Shown in pieces: positions 17,596 to 28,627 of a stretch of 64,000 nucleotides of DNA; within the stretch, counting starts at the first letter, position 1, and the number at the start of each line of letters is the position of its first letter. Position numbers and translations under genes: made by a program. This stretch comes from Paeniglutamicibacter gangotriensis Lz1y. Lineage in GTDB: Bacteria; Actinomycetota; Actinomycetes; Actinomycetales; Micrococcaceae. The stretch spans positions 62,001 to 126,000 of the forward strand of contig NZ_AOCK01000012.1 of assembly GCF_000348945.1 (NCBI RefSeq), given 5' to 3'. The notes under the pieces are model-generated. The model ran no database searches and was not told where the DNA came from. It was given only the letters and a program-made list of their open reading frames with translations.

Positions 17596-19557
17596 GTGGC
17601 AGATCCGAAGAGCTACCGCCCTGCGAGCGGGGACATCCCGGTCAATCCGGGGGTCTATAGGTTCCGCGATGAAGTCGGGCGGGTCATCTATGTCGGCAAG
17701 GCCAAGGTGCTGCGCCAGCGGCTAAATTCCTACTTCGCCAACCCCGCGGGACTGACCCCCAAAACCCATGCCATGGTGCATACCGCCGTGTCGGTGGAGT
17801 GGACGGTCGTGGGCTCCGAACTCGAGGCCCTGCAGTTGGAGTACACCTGGATCAAGGAGTACAACCCGCGCTTCAACATCGTCTTTCGCGACGACAAGTC
17901 CTACCCGTACCTCGCGGTGACCCTGGGGGAGAAGTACCCACGGGCCCAGGTGATGCGCGGGGACAAGCGCAAGGGCACCAAATACTTCGGCCCGTTCTAT
18001 CCGGCCAAAGCCATCCGCGAAACCCTCGACACCTTGCTGCGCGTCTTCCCGGTGCGCAGCTGCTCGGCCGGGGTGTTCAACCGCGCCCAATCCTCCGGCC
18101 GGCCCTGCCTGCTGGGCTACATCGACAAATGCGCGGCCCCGTGCGTGGGACGGATCAGCCCGGAAGACCACAAAAAACTGGCCATGGACCTGTGCCAATT
18201 CATGGGCGGGGAAAGCACCAAGTTCATCAAGGAACTCGAAGGGAAGATGGCCGAATCGGTCTCCACCCTCGAATACGAGCAGGCGGCCCGCTACCGCGAT
18301 GACATCGCCGCGCTGCGTCGGGTCTTCGAGCGCAATGCGGTGGTATTGGCCGAAAACACCGAGGCGGATATCTTCGCCGTGCACGAGGATGAACTCGAGG
18401 CTGCCGTGCAGGTCTTCCACGTGCGCAATGGGCGCATCCGCGGCCAGCGCGGCTGGGTCGTGGAAAAGGTCGAGGATTCCACCCCCGAGCAATTCATCGA
18501 GCACCTGCTCACCCAGGTCTACGGTGAGGCGGCCGGGGACGATAGGATCCCGCGCGAGGTGCTGGTCCCGGTGCTCCCCGAGAACACCGCAGATGTCACC
18601 GCCTGGCTGCACGAGCGCCGCGGTTCGGCGGTTTCGCTGCGCGTGGCCATGCGCGGGGACAAGGCCACGCTGGCCGAGACGGTGCGGGAAAACGCCGAAC
18701 AATCGCTGCGCCTGCACAAGTCACGCCGTGCCGGGGACCTGACCACGCGTTCGGCCTCGCTGCTGGAGCTGCAGGAGTCCCTCGGGCTGCCCTCCCCGCT
18801 GCTGCGCATCGAATGTTACGACGCCTCGCACACCCAGGGCACCAACGTGGTCGCATCCATGGTGGTGTTCGAGGACGGGCTGCCCAAGAAATCCGACTAC
18901 CGCAAGTTCTCCATCACCGGGGACGCCGCACGCGATGACACCGCCTCGATGTACGACGTGATCTCCCGCCGCTTCAAGAACTACCTGGAGGAATCGGAGA
19001 ACATGGTCCCGATGGTCTCCGGGGAGATCGATATCTCCGACGCCGCGGCCAAGGCGCCTGCCCGTCGTTTCGCCTACCCACCCTCGCTGGTGATCGTCGA
19101 CGGCGGCCCGCCGCAGGTCGCCGCCGCCAGCCGTGCGCTGGCGGATCTGGGCATCGACGACATCTATGTGGTCGGGCTCGCCAAGCGGCTGGAGGAGCTC
19201 TGGCTGCCGGACGACGAGTTCCCGGTGATCCTGCCGCGAGCCTCCCACGCGCTGTACCTGGTCCAACGGGTCCGCGACGAGGCCCACCGTTTTGCCATCA
19301 CCTTCCACCGCAAGAAACGCTCCGCTTCGATGACGCTCTCGGTGCTCGATTCGGTCCCCGGATTGGGTCCGGCCAAGCGTGAGGCGCTGCACAAGCATTT
19401 CGGGTCGGTCAAGAAGATGCGCGCGGCCAGCACCGAGGAGCTCTTAGCCGTCCCGGGGATCGGCCCGGCACTGGCCCAGAACCTCGCCACGGCACTGGCA
19501 GCCAGCGGTTCAGGTGCGCCAGCAGTGAACATGACCACCGGCGAAGTGCTGGACTGA
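17596..19557 (+). CDS. uvrC: UvrABC system protein C (excinuclease)
   Basis: This 653-residue dual endonuclease makes the 3' and 5' incisions around lesions recognised by UvrAB. The GIY-YIG domain is at the N-terminus (PGVYRF ... VIYVGKAKVLRQRL), followed by the Cys-rich CLLGYIDKCAAPCVGRIS, the UVR motif near EYEQAARYRDDIAALRRVF, the RNase H-like half with VIVDGGPPQ, and tandem helix-hairpin-helix motifs at the end (SVPGLGPAKREAL and AVPGIGPALAQNL). The GTG start is the N-terminus expected for the family (ADPKSYRPASGDIP). It follows plsC closely and probably shares its transcript; no LexA box is seen directly upstream. Confidence 0.98.
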   Translation: MADPKSYRPASGDIPVNPGVYRFRDEVGRVIYVGKAKVLRQRLNSYFANPAGLTPKTHAMVHTAVSVEWTVVGSELEALQLEYTWIKEYNPRFNIVFRDDKSYPYLAVTLGEKYPRAQVMRGDKRKGTKYFGPFYPAKAIRETLDTLLRVFPVRSCSAGVFNRAQSSGRPCLLGYIDKCAAPCVGRISPEDHKKLAMDLCQFMGGESTKFIKELEGKMAESVSTLEYEQAARYRDDIAALRRVFERNAVVLAENTEADIFAVHEDELEAAVQVFHVRNGRIRGQRGWVVEKVEDSTPEQFIEHLLTQVYGEAAGDDRIPREVLVPVLPENTADVTAWLHERRGSAVSLRVAMRGDKATLAETVRENAEQSLRLHKSRRAGDLTTRSASLLELQESLGLPSPLLRIECYDASHTQGTNVVASMVVFEDGLPKKSDYRKFSITGDAARDDTASMYDVISRRFKNYLEESENMVPMVSGEIDISDAAAKAPARRFAYPPSLVIVDGGPPQVAAASRALADLGIDDIYVVGLAKRLEELWLPDDEFPVILPRASHALYLVQRVRDEAHRFAITFHRKKRSASMTLSVLDSVPGLGPAKREALHKHFGSVKKMRAASTEELLAVPGIGPALAQNLATALAASGSGAPAVNMTTGEVLD

Positions 19558-19580
19558 CCCGGAGGTTGGCTCCGGGCGAC

Positions 19581-19586
19581 TAGGCT
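19581..19586 (+). promoter_or_regulatory. Leaderless promoter -10 of rapZ-yvcK-whiA
   Basis: TAGGCT ends 7 nt before the rapZ ATG, inside the 36-bp gap after uvrC. Confidence 0.6.
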
Positions 19587-19593
19587 AGGGAAC

Positions 19594-20487
19594 ATGACTT
19601 CCGAGCTTGCCCCCGTGAAACCACCAGAGTCCGAACTGCTAGTGATTACCGGCATGTCGGGCGCCGGACGCACCACCGCCGCCCATGCCCTGGAAGACCA
19701 CGGCTGGTACGTGGTAGAAAACCTTCCCCCCACACTGCTGGGCATGCTCACCGAGATCGTCGCCCACTCCGGCGGATCGATCCCGAAGCTTGCAGTGGTC
19801 ATGGACGTGCGCTCCAAATCGCTCTTCCCGCAGCTGCGCGAGAACCTACACGCGCTGACTAGCGCCGGAATCGCCTACCGGGTGCTCTTCCTGGACGCCG
19901 CCGACGATCTTTTGGTGCGCCGCTTCGAACAGGGCCGCAGGCCACACCCGTTGCAGGAAGACGACCGGATCAGCGACGGCATCAACCGCGAACGCGATGT
20001 GCTCCATGAGCTGAAGGAATCCGCGGAAATCGTCGTGGACACCACCGAGATGTCGGTGCACGACCTGGCCCGCACCATCACCGAACTATTCTCCGAGTCC
20101 GGTCCGATCGTGCTGCGCTTGACCGTGATGAGCTTCGGATTCAAATACGGGGTCCCCACCGACGCCAACTACGTTGCAGACGTCCGCTTCATCCCCAACC
20201 CGCACTGGGTCCCGGAGCTGCGCCCGCACACCGGTAAGGACCAACAGGTCTCCGACTACGTGCTCGCTGCCAAGGGCGCTGCCGAGTTCATCGAACGTTA
20301 CATCTCCGCCTTGGAGCCGGTGTTCGAAGGCTACCGCCGCGAAAATAAGCACTACGCCACCATTGCCATCGGTTGCACCGGCGGCAAGCACCGCTCCGTG
20401 GCCACGGCCGAGGAGATCGGCCGCAGGCTGGCGCAGCTGCCCAGCGTGCGCGTGAATGTTTCCCACCGCGATTTGGGACGCGAGTAG
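19594..20487 (+). CDS. rapZ: RapZ-family nucleotide-binding protein (YvcJ)
   Basis: This 297-residue RapZ/YvcJ protein has an N-terminal P-loop domain, [15 protein letters not shown], in which the usual Walker A lysine is replaced by arginine-threonine, as in other actinobacterial members. The C-terminal domain carries the conserved binding pocket [17 protein letters not shown]. In E. coli RapZ is an RNA adaptor and sensor of UDP-GlcNAc precursors; in actinobacteria its role is less clear. It forms the conserved rapZ-yvcK-whiA operon, with yvcK starting 6 nt after its stop. ATG 19594 has TAGGCT 7 nt upstream, so leaderless expression is likely. Confidence 0.95.
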   Translation: MTSELAPVKPPESELLVITGMSGAGRTTAAHALEDHGWYVVENLPPTLLGMLTEIVAHSGGSIPKLAVVMDVRSKSLFPQLRENLHALTSAGIAYRVLFLDAADDLLVRRFEQGRRPHPLQEDDRISDGINRERDVLHELKESAEIVVDTTEMSVHDLARTITELFSESGPIVLRLTVMSFGFKYGVPTDANYVADVRFIPNPHWVPELRPHTGKDQQVSDYVLAAKGAAEFIERYISALEPVFEGYRRENKHYATIAIGCTGGKHRSVATAEEIGRRLAQLPSVRVNVSHRDLGRE

Positions 20488-20493
20488 TCCCCG

Positions 20494-21534
20494 ATGGCCT
20501 TCTTCACCGGCCCCATCCCCATCCAGCCTCCCTCACGAGCGGCCGACGACAGCTCCTCGGTGCGCGTCGTTGCCCTCGGCGGCGGCCATGGGTTATCCGC
20601 CTCGCTCTCGGCGCTGCGGCGGCTTACGACCGACCTGACGGCGATTGTCACGGTGGCCGACGACGGTGGCTCCTCGGGACGACTGCGCGCGGAACTCGAC
20701 GTGCTGCCCCCCGGAGACCTGCGCATGGCCCTGGCAGCGCTCTGTGACGACACCGATTGGGGGAGGACCTGGCGCGATGTGATGCAGCACCGGTTCACCT
20801 CGAAACCCGGTTCCAGCGCCGCCTTGGACCAGCATGCGGTGGGCAACCTGCTGATCGTCGCCCTCTGGGAGCTGCTCAAGGATCCCGTCGCGGGCTTGCG
20901 CTGGGCAGGTGCCCTGCTGGGCGCCCGCGGCCAGGTGCTGCCCATGAGCATCACTCCGCTGACCATCACCGGAGATGTGCTCCAGGAAGATCCCAGCACC
21001 GGGTTGGTCCGCCGCCGCATTTGGGGCCAGGCGAAGCTCGCCGAGGCGGGGGAGAGTGCACTGGTCTCCAACGTGCGCCTGGAACCGGCCGACGCTACGG
21101 CCTGCACCGAGGCCTTGGACGCCATCGAATTGGCCGACTGGGTCGTGCTGGGCCCCGGCTCCTGGTACACCTCCGTGCTCCCGCACCTGTTGCTGCCCGA
21201 AATGCGCGAGGGACTCCAGCAAACGCCGGCCCGCCGGCTGCTGACCATGAACCTGTCCACGGACACCGCCGAGACCGGCGGGATGGACGCGGCTGCGCAC
21301 CTCGAGGTCATCGCACGCTACGCACCGGACCTGCGATTGGATGCGGTTTTGGCTGATCCGACGACGATCGCGGACCATGAAGCATTCACCCACGCGGCCG
21401 CCCGGCTAGGCGCCCGCACCTTTTTCGGTAAAGTAGGGGTTGGTGCCGGACGAGCAGTCCACGACCCCTTGAGACTTGCCGCCGCATACCACGACGTCTT
21501 CACCACGTTCAGCACAGACGAGCCCAGCAGTTAG
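20494..21534 (+). CDS. yvcK: YvcK/CofD-like gluconeogenesis and cell-shape factor
   Basis: This 346-residue Rossmann-fold protein is related to 2-phospho-L-lactate transferase (CofD). The N-terminal glycine-rich loop [19 protein letters not shown] and the [14 protein letters not shown] motif mark the UDP-sugar-binding site. In Bacillus and mycobacteria YvcK/CuvA binds UDP-GlcNAc and is needed for growth on gluconeogenic substrates and for normal wall synthesis. It lies in the rapZ-yvcK-whiA operon. The first about 20 residues ([19 protein letters not shown]) are non-conserved, so an internal start cannot be excluded. Confidence 0.95.
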   Translation: MAFFTGPIPIQPPSRAADDSSSVRVVALGGGHGLSASLSALRRLTTDLTAIVTVADDGGSSGRLRAELDVLPPGDLRMALAALCDDTDWGRTWRDVMQHRFTSKPGSSAALDQHAVGNLLIVALWELLKDPVAGLRWAGALLGARGQVLPMSITPLTITGDVLQEDPSTGLVRRRIWGQAKLAEAGESALVSNVRLEPADATACTEALDAIELADWVVLGPGSWYTSVLPHLLLPEMREGLQQTPARRLLTMNLSTDTAETGGMDAAAHLEVIARYAPDLRLDAVLADPTTIADHEAFTHAAARLGARTFFGKVGVGAGRAVHDPLRLAAAYHDVFTTFSTDEPSS

Positions 21535-21544
21535 GAAACAATCC

Positions 21545-22525
21545 ATGGCACTGACGGCTTCCGTCAAGGACGAGCTGTCCCGGCTTGAAATCCGTAGGTC
21601 CTCCGAGCGCAAGGCAGAAGTTTCGACCATGCTGCGCTTTTGCGGCGGCCTACACATCATCTCCGGACGCATTGTCATCGAGGCAGAGGTAGATCTCGCC
21701 TCCACCGCCCGGCGGCTCCGCGCCGCCATCGCCGAGGTCTACGGCCACGCCTCCGAGATCGTGGTGGTTTCCGGTGGAGGATTGCGCCGCGGCAACCGCT
21801 ACGTGGTCCGCGTGGTTCGAGACGGCGAAGCGCTGGCCCGACAGACGGGCCTGCTTGACGGGCGCGGACGACCGGTCCGCGGGCTGCCCTCGGTCATCGT
21901 CAACGGCTCCACCGCCGATGCCGAGGCCGTGTGGCGCGGGGCTTTCCTCTCCCACGGCTCGCTGACCGAGCCCGGGCGGTCCTCCGCCTTGGAAATCACC
22001 TGCCCCGGCCCCGAATCGGCGCTCGCACTGGTTGGCGCCGCCCGGCGCCTGGGACTGGTGGCCAAGGCCCGCGAAGTCCGCGGCGTGGACCGTGTGGTCA
22101 TCCGCGACGGCGAGGCCATCGCACAACTGCTCACCCGCATGGGCGCCCACGACGCACTGATGGTCTGGGAAGAGCGCAGGATGCGCAAGGAAGTACGGGC
22201 CACTGCCAACCGCCTGGCGAACTTCGACGACGCGAACCTGCGCCGTTCGGCCCAGGCTGCCGTTGCCGCAGGTGCCCGCGTGGAACGCGCCCTAGAAATC
22301 CTGGGCGAAGAGGTCCCCGAGCACCTTAAGTACGCCGGCGAGCTGCGCGTGGCGCACAAACAAGCGTCCCTGGACGAGCTCGGCCGCATGGCCGAACCGC
22401 CGATGACCAAGGATGCGATCGCCGGTCGGATCCGCCGTTTGCTGGCCATGGCCGACAAACGTGCCTCTGAGCTGGGAATACCTGGCACCGAGGAAAGCGT
22501 TCCACTAGATGTGCTCGAAAACTGA
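21545..22525 (+). CDS. whiA: DNA-binding protein WhiA
   Basis: This 326-residue WhiA protein combines an N-terminal LAGLIDADG-homing-endonuclease-like domain (lacking nuclease activity in studied members) with a C-terminal helix-turn-helix ([26 protein letters not shown]). In Streptomyces it works with WhiB to trigger sporulation septation; in non-sporulating actinobacteria it is still conserved and probably affects division or chromosome biology. ATG 21545 follows AGGAAA. The frame continues upstream inside yvcK but not in coding register. It is the last gene of the operon and ends 92 bp before sodA copy 1. Confidence 0.96.
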   Translation: MALTASVKDELSRLEIRRSSERKAEVSTMLRFCGGLHIISGRIVIEAEVDLASTARRLRAAIAEVYGHASEIVVVSGGGLRRGNRYVVRVVRDGEALARQTGLLDGRGRPVRGLPSVIVNGSTADAEAVWRGAFLSHGSLTEPGRSSALEITCPGPESALALVGAARRLGLVAKAREVRGVDRVVIRDGEAIAQLLTRMGAHDALMVWEERRMRKEVRATANRLANFDDANLRRSAQAAVAAGARVERALEILGEEVPEHLKYAGELRVAHKQASLDELGRMAEPPMTKDAIAGRIRRLLAMADKRASELGIPGTEESVPLDVLEN

Positions 22526-22576
22526 GCACACCCCAAGTTTTTCCGCGCATTGGCGGAGATGCAGTAACGAAGAAGA

Positions 22577-22598
22577 GGGCATCCACTCACAGATGCCC
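22577..22598 (+). promoter_or_regulatory. Small hairpin in the leader of sodA copy 1
   Basis: GGGCATC (22577-22583) pairs with GATGCCC (22592-22598) just upstream of the sodA ribosome-binding site. It is absent from copy 2, whose homology starts at the last base of this hairpin. Function unknown. Confidence 0.4.
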
Positions 22599-23256
22599 AC
22601 GAGAATGAGGAGTCATTTTGGCTATTTATACCTTGCCTGAGCTGCAGTACGATTACGCGGCCCTGGAGCCGCACATTTCGGCGCGGATCATGGAGTTGCA
22701 CCACTCCAAGCACCACGCCACGTATGTTGCTGGCGCGAATTCGGCGTTGGAGCAGTTGGCGGAGGCCCGCGAGAAGGGCGAGTTCGGCAATGTGCCGAAG
22801 CTTTCCAAGGATCTGGCGTTCCACCTGGGTGGTCACACCAACCACTCGATCTTCTGGAACAACCTGTCGCCGGAAGGTGGAGACAAGCCAGAGGGTGAAT
22901 TGGCTGCCGCGATTGATGATGCGTTTGGTTCGTTCGACGCTTTCCGTGCGCACTTCACCGCTGCAGCGATGAGCTTGCAGGGTTCGGGCTGGGCGTTGCT
23001 CGGCTTCGAGGGTCTGGGTTCCCAGTTGGTCATCGAGCAGCTTTACGATCAGCAGGGCAACGTGCCGGTGGCAACGACTCCGTTGTTGATGCTGGACATG
23101 TGGGAGCACGCTTTCTACCTGGATTACGTGAATGTTAAGGCCGATTACGTGAAGGCTTTCTGGAACATCGTGAACTGGGCTGATGTGTCGGCTCGCTTCG
23201 AGGCTGCCCGTGCTGGTGCGGCGCAGTTGATCGTCCCGGGCAAGTAACACACCCGA
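22598..23256 (+). repeat. Duplicated sodA segment, copy 1
   Basis: This 659-bp unit is about 97% identical to 52496-53155 by my reading: 19 substitutions and one inserted base. Similarity begins at CACGAGAATGAGGAG, 20 nt before the start codon, and stops 9 nt after the stop codon. Confidence 0.92.
22618..23247 (+). CDS. sodA: Superoxide dismutase, Mn/Fe type, copy 1
   Basis: This 209-residue Mn/Fe superoxide dismutase converts superoxide to hydrogen peroxide and oxygen in the cytoplasm. The metal ligands are visible: His28 in [10 protein letters not shown], His in [10 protein letters not shown], and Asp and His in [11 protein letters not shown]. The [11 protein letters not shown] segment is of the manganese-preferring type. 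The TTG start is preceded by AATGAGGAG. It sits between whiA and gap. Both sodA copies use codons (many TTG, GCG, GGT) rather unlike the neighbouring GCC/CTG-rich genes, which may reflect high expression. Copy 2 (52517-53146) differs at only three residues: H19N, T35A and L44W. Confidence 0.97.
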   Translation: MAIYTLPELQYDYAALEPHISARIMELHHSKHHATYVAGANSALEQLAEAREKGEFGNVPKLSKDLAFHLGGHTNHSIFWNNLSPEGGDKPEGELAAAIDDAFGSFDAFRAHFTAAAMSLQGSGWALLGFEGLGSQLVIEQLYDQQGNVPVATTPLLMLDMWEHAFYLDYVNVKADYVKAFWNIVNWADVSARFEAARAGAAQLIVPGK

Positions 23257-23298
23257 AATGGTGGCGTAAGCCTCCTCACATTCGACGCCCAAGTGGCG

Positions 23299-23304
23299 TA
23301 GAAT
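23299..23304 (+). promoter_or_regulatory. -10 element of the gap promoter
   Basis: TAGAAT precedes the gap leader. A start near 23311 would give a 5' UTR of about 176 nt, unusually long for this window. Confidence 0.6.
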
Positions 23305-23306
23305 GA

Positions 23307-24500
<1,194 letters not shown>

Positions 24501-24515
24501 TCCCTCGGACTCCGA

Positions 24516-24521
24516 TAGCCT
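24516..24521 (+). promoter_or_regulatory. Leaderless promoter -10 of pgk
   Basis: TAGCCT ends 6 nt before the pgk ATG within the 27-bp gap after gap. pgk-tpiA can therefore be transcribed separately from gap. Confidence 0.6.
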
Positions 24522-24527
24522 AGACAC

Positions 24528-25760
24528 ATGACTTTCCACACTCTCGACGAACTGATCGCCGATGGTGTCCTTGGGCGGCACGTTCTGGTCCGCAGCGACC
24601 TGAACGTGCCGCTTGATGGCTTCACCGTCACCGACGATGGGCGTATACGCGCCTCCATTCCCGTGGTGCAGAAGCTGGCCGATGCCGGCGCCCGCGTCAT
24701 TGTCATGGCTCACCTCGGCCGCCCCCAGGGCGAGCCCGACCCCCAATACTCCATCTCCCCGGCGGCAACCCGCCTCGCCGAGCTCTCCGGACTCGATGTG
24801 CGCACGGCCTCTGACGTCACCGGGCCCTCGGCCGTTGCGTTGGCCGCCGAACTCACCGACGGCGCCGTGCTGATCTTGGAAAACGTGCGTTTCGACGCAC
24901 GAGAGACCTCCAAAGACGACGCCGAACGTGCCGCATTCGCCGCCGAACTGGCCGCGTTGACCGGGCAGAACGGCGCCTACGTGAACGATGCCTTCGGCGC
25001 CGTACACCGCAAGCACGCCTCCGTGTTCGACATCGCCGCACTGCTTCCGGCCTACCAGGGCGACCTGGTCGCCACCGAGATGCGGGTCCTCAAGACCCTC
25101 ACCGAGGCTCCCAAGCGACCCTACGTGGTGGTGCTGGGCGGTTCGAAGGTCTCGGACAAGCTGGCCGTCATCGACAACCTGCTGGGCCGCGCCGACCACC
25201 TGCTGATCGGCGGCGGCATGGCCTTCACCTTCCTCAAGGCCCAGGGCCACGAAGTTGGCGGCTCACTGCTGGAAGTTGACCAGCTCGAGACCTGCCGCGG
25301 CTACCTGAAGCGCGCCAAGGAACTGGGCTGCGACATCGTGCTGCCCACCGACGTGGTGGTTGCCTCCAAGTTCGGGGCCGACGCCGAGCACGAGGTGCGC
25401 ACCGCCAGCGACATTGAAGGTGGCTCGTTCGGTGCCACCGGCCTGGGCCTGGACATCGGCCCGGACTCCGGGGAGAAGTTCGCCAGCTACATCCGCAGCG
25501 CCAATACCGTGTTCTGGAACGGCCCGATGGGCGTCTTCGAGATCCCGGCGTTTGCCGAGGGAACCCGTGCTGTTGCCGGGGCTCTGGCCGAGTCCGAGGC
25601 GTTCAGCGTCGTCGGCGGTGGCGACTCCGCCGCCGCGGTGCGCACACTGGGCTTCCATGACGACGAATTTGGACATATTTCCACCGGCGGCGGTGCCTCT
25701 CTCGAATACCTCGAGGGCAAGGAACTGCCCGGCCTGACTGCCTTGGAGGCACGCAAGTGA
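24528..25760 (+). CDS. pgk: Phosphoglycerate kinase
   Basis: This 410-residue cytoplasmic kinase forms ATP from 1,3-bisphosphoglycerate. The N-terminal substrate motif is [11 protein letters not shown] with HLGRPQGE, the hinge region contains [11 protein letters not shown], and the nucleotide-binding C-terminal motif is [11 protein letters not shown] followed by [15 protein letters not shown]. Length is normal. Its stop codon overlaps the tpiA start as GTGA, so the two are coupled. ATG 24528 lies 6 nt after TAGCCT. Confidence 0.98.
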   Translation: MTFHTLDELIADGVLGRHVLVRSDLNVPLDGFTVTDDGRIRASIPVVQKLADAGARVIVMAHLGRPQGEPDPQYSISPAATRLAELSGLDVRTASDVTGPSAVALAAELTDGAVLILENVRFDARETSKDDAERAAFAAELAALTGQNGAYVNDAFGAVHRKHASVFDIAALLPAYQGDLVATEMRVLKTLTEAPKRPYVVVLGGSKVSDKLAVIDNLLGRADHLLIGGGMAFTFLKAQGHEVGGSLLEVDQLETCRGYLKRAKELGCDIVLPTDVVVASKFGADAEHEVRTASDIEGGSFGATGLGLDIGPDSGEKFASYIRSANTVFWNGPMGVFEIPAFAEGTRAVAGALAESEAFSVVGGGDSAAAVRTLGFHDDEFGHISTGGGASLEYLEGKELPGLTALEARK

Positions 25761-26572
25761 CCACATCCACGAATGGGAAATTCGACAGGAAGCCGCTGAT
25801 TGCCGGCAACTGGAAGATGAACATGGACCACGTCCAGGGCATCACGCTGCTGCAGAAGCTGGCCTGGACGCTGGCCGACGCGGAGCATGACTTTTCCCGG
25901 GTCGAGGTCGCGGTCTTCCCACCGTTCACCGACCTGCGCGGCGTGCAGACGCTGACCATGGGAGATGACCTGCCGGTGCACTACGGTGCCCAGGACCTCT
26001 CCGCCCAGGACTCGGGGGCGTACACCGGAGAAATTTCCGGGCAGTTCCTCTCCCGCCTGGGCTGCAGCTACGTGCTGGTAGGCCACAGCGAACGCCGTGC
26101 CCTGCATCATGAGTCCGATGCGCTGCTGGCCACCAAGGTTGCCGCGGCGTTCCGCCACTCGATCACCCCGGTGCTCTGCGTCGGCGAAGGCCTGGAAATC
26201 CGCCAGGCCGGCACCCACGTGGAATACACCCTCGAGCAGCTTCGCGGCTCCCTGGAGGGAATCACCGCCGAGCAGGCGGCGACGTTGGTCGTGGCCTATG
26301 AGCCGGTCTGGGCCATCGGCACCGGTGAAGTCGCCGGTCCCGAGGATGCTCAGGAACTCTGTGCGGCCATCCGCACCGAGCTGGCTCAGCTCTTCGGTGA
26401 CGAGACTGCGGCCAAGGTCCGGATCCTGTACGGTGGCTCGGTGAAGGCCGCAAATGCTGCCTCTATCCTGGCCCAGCGCGACGTTGACGGCGTGTTGGTG
26501 GGCGGGGCTTCGTTGGACGCGGCGGAATTTGCTAACATTGTTAGGTTCGAGCACCATTTGGTGACCGACTAA
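25757..26572 (+). CDS. tpiA: Triosephosphate isomerase
   Basis: This 271-residue TIM-barrel enzyme interconverts dihydroxyacetone phosphate and glyceraldehyde 3-phosphate. The substrate lysine is in [10 protein letters not shown], the catalytic histidine in VGHSERR, the catalytic glutamate in [15 protein letters not shown], and the phosphate loop in [11 protein letters not shown] / [11 protein letters not shown]. The GTG start overlaps the pgk stop by four bases. secG follows 28 nt later. Confidence 0.98.
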   Translation: MTTSTNGKFDRKPLIAGNWKMNMDHVQGITLLQKLAWTLADAEHDFSRVEVAVFPPFTDLRGVQTLTMGDDLPVHYGAQDLSAQDSGAYTGEISGQFLSRLGCSYVLVGHSERRALHHESDALLATKVAAAFRHSITPVLCVGEGLEIRQAGTHVEYTLEQLRGSLEGITAEQAATLVVAYEPVWAIGTGEVAGPEDAQELCAAIRTELAQLFGDETAAKVRILYGGSVKAANAASILAQRDVDGVLVGGASLDAAEFANIVRFEHHLVTD

Positions 26573-26600
26573 TCGCCATTGAGCAGATTGAAGGGCAATA

Positions 26601-26852
26601 GTGGACGTCATCAAGTTGGTACTGCAGATTTTGCTGGGCATCACGAGCCTGTTGCTCACGATGCTGATCCTGCTGCACAAGGGTCGCGGCGGAGGCATGT
26701 CCGACATGTTCGGCGGTGGCATGACCACCTCGCTGGGCTCCTCGGGTGTTGCCGAGCGCAACCTCAACCGTGTGACCGTCGTGCTGGGCCTCATCTGGGC
26801 AGCGGTCATCATCGGTCTGGGCCTGGTCATGCGCTTCAGCATCGAGTCCTAG
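26601..26852 (+). CDS. secG: Preprotein translocase subunit SecG
   Basis: This 83-residue accessory subunit of the SecYEG channel has two membrane helices ([20 protein letters not shown] and [18 protein letters not shown]) separated by the conserved hydrophilic [13 protein letters not shown] loop. The GTG start follows AAGGG. Placement after tpiA is conserved in actinobacteria. The cluster ends here at a strong bidirectional terminator. Confidence 0.95.
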   Translation: MDVIKLVLQILLGITSLLLTMLILLHKGRGGGMSDMFGGGMTTSLGSSGVAERNLNRVTVVLGLIWAAVIIGLGLVMRFSIES

Positions 26853-26864
26853 CCTAGAGACGCA

Positions 26865-26904
26865 AAAGCGCGGCCCGTCCCTGAAAAGGGACGGGCCGCG
26901 CTTT
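26865..26904. terminator. Bidirectional terminator between secG and pgl
   Basis: A perfect 18-bp stem (26865-26882 with 26887-26904) with a GAAA loop, flanked by short A and T runs, separates the convergent glycolysis and pentose phosphate operons. Confidence 0.92.
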
Positions 26905-26931
26905 GATATCCCGGTGAGGCGTCGGGGAACC

Positions 26932-27702
26932 TTAGATCAATTCCGCGGCGGCGGCATCCATAAGCCACCAGGTGCCACCGGTTCCCGAGACTCCTGATGC
27001 CGGGACGCGTTCGCGGGTGACGGGGTCGGCGCCCAGCACGATCCCGGCTGCAGGTGCCTTGTCGGCCCCGGCGACCACTAGCCACAGAGCGCGTGCGGTG
27101 TTGATGGCCTCGAAGCTCAACGACACGCGCAACGGCGGTGGCTTCGGAGAGTCATGCACACCGATGACCGTGGCCCCGGTGGTTGCGGCGCCAGCATGGT
27201 CGGGGAAGAGAGAGGCCACGTGTGAATCGGGGCCCATGCCCAACATCAGCACGTCGAAGATCGGCAGTGCGCCCTCGGTGCCCTCGGCATCCGCTTCGTC
27301 GACCAAGACCTGGGCATAGGCGGCTGCCGCATCCTCGGGGGTGGCGAAGCCGTCGGCCGAGCCCATCGGGTGCACGCGGCCGCGATCCAGCCCATGGGCA
27401 TCGAGCACGCCCAACAGCACCTCGGCGGCCACCGCGTTGCGGTCAGCGGAGTCGGCGGCGACAAAGCGCTCGTCGCCCCAGTAGATGTTGACTCGTGACC
27501 AGTCCACGGCGCCCACTGCGGGGGAGTCGGCCACGGCCTTGAGCGAAGCGATACCCAGGGTGCCGCCGGTAAGCACGATGGTCGCTTCGCCGCGTGCTGC
27601 CTGCGCGTCGAGCACCGCGGTGAGCAGCCGGGCGGCGATGGCCGCGGCTGTGGCCGGAAGGTCGGGGTGGATCACAAGGTGGCGTTTAGCGTTGGCTGGC
27701 AC
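26932..27702 (-). CDS. pgl: 6-phosphogluconolactonase
   Basis: This 256-residue enzyme (DevB/SOL type) hydrolyses 6-phosphogluconolactone formed by Zwf. The motifs IVLTGGTLGI near the N-terminus, NIYWGDERFV, and DVLMLGMGPDSHVASLFPDH match the family's sugar-phosphate-binding loops. The start is GTG 27702, five bases after AGGAG and overlapping the end of opcA by 17 bp. It is the last gene of the tkt-tal-pgi-zwf-opcA-pgl operon. Confidence 0.95.
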   Translation of the reverse strand: MPANAKRHLVIHPDLPATAAAIAARLLTAVLDAQAARGEATIVLTGGTLGIASLKAVADSPAVGAVDWSRVNIYWGDERFVAADSADRNAVAAEVLLGVLDAHGLDRGRVHPMGSADGFATPEDAAAAYAQVLVDEADAEGTEGALPIFDVLMLGMGPDSHVASLFPDHAGAATTGATVIGVHDSPKPPPLRVSLSFEAINTARALWLVVAGADKAPAAGIVLGADPVTRERVPASGVSGTGGTWWLMDAAAAELI

Positions 27703-28627
27703 GGATGCTCCTGAGGTTGGTGAGTTTCAGGCCCTCGCGCACGACCTCGCCGAAGACTTCGTCCGGGTCGAGCCGGCGCATCTCCTCGGACAGGCAATCG
27801 GACACGGGGCGCTGCGGCAATGAAATCCGCTGGGCCTTCTGGCCCGGCTGGTACAGCTCGGCGACGTCCCCGCTGGGGCGGGACAGCTCGACGTCTCCTT
27901 CGTCACGGGAAAAACGTACCGAACGCACCCCGGTGCCCTCCGGGGAGGAGGCCAGGGTGACGGGGATCTTCAGGCACAGTCGCAACCATGCGGCCAGCAG
28001 CACCGTGGAGGGCGAATCCACCGCACCGGTGACGGTGACAGCGCGCAGGCCGGCCGGATCGAGCTGGTCCAGCACCGAGGCCAGTTGCGCACGCCAGAGC
28101 GTGAGCCGGGTCCAGGCCAGGTCGGTGTCCCCGGCCCGGTAGGAATCCGCCAGGACAAACAGGGCCGCCCGCGGGTCGGCCTCGGCACCGGAATCGGTGA
28201 TGCGGCGGTGCGCGATGCGCCCCAGCGGGGTCTCGGCGGCGTTCTTCGGGACCCCGTGCGGCCACCAGGCCACGATCGGGGCGTCTGGCAGCAACAGCCC
28301 GGAGACCAGGGATTCATCCACGTGCGCGTCGGGGCCGAAGGTGCGTAGCACGATGACCTCCGCGGCGCCGGCGTCCCCGCCCAGGCGGATCTGCGCGTCC
28401 AGCCGAGTCTCCCCGGTCAGCGCGCCCTTGACCACGACCACGATGCGGCAGGGGTGTTCGCGGCTGGACAGGGAGGCCGCGGCGATCGCGTCCTCCTCGT
28501 ATCCGGCACTGGTGATCACCAGCAGCGTCAGCACCCGGGAGAGCGCGGCGGAGCCGCCGGCCCGGCGCATGGTGACCAGTTCCTTGGAGATCTTCGAGGT
28601 GGTGGTGTCCTGCAGTTCGACAATCAT
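27686..28627 (-). CDS. opcA: OpcA, glucose-6-phosphate dehydrogenase assembly protein
   Basis: This 313-residue protein belongs to the OpcA family, which in cyanobacteria and corynebacteria binds and activates glucose-6-phosphate dehydrogenase. The N-terminus IVELQDTTTSKISKELVTMR and the central ADSYRAGDTDLAWTRLTLWR are characteristic. I use ATG 28627, whose ATGA overlaps the zwf stop. A further in-frame ATG 12 nt upstream would lie inside zwf. Position directly after zwf supports a joint complex. OpcA control of Zwf may be redox dependent in other organisms; that cannot be read here. Confidence 0.94.
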   Translation of the reverse strand: MIVELQDTTTSKISKELVTMRRAGGSAALSRVLTLLVITSAGYEEDAIAAASLSSREHPCRIVVVVKGALTGETRLDAQIRLGGDAGAAEVIVLRTFGPDAHVDESLVSGLLLPDAPIVAWWPHGVPKNAAETPLGRIAHRRITDSGAEADPRAALFVLADSYRAGDTDLAWTRLTLWRAQLASVLDQLDPAGLRAVTVTGAVDSPSTVLLAAWLRLCLKIPVTLASSPEGTGVRSVRFSRDEGDVELSRPSGDVAELYQPGQKAQRISLPQRPVSDCLSEEMRRLDPDEVFGEVVREGLKLTNLRSIRASQR

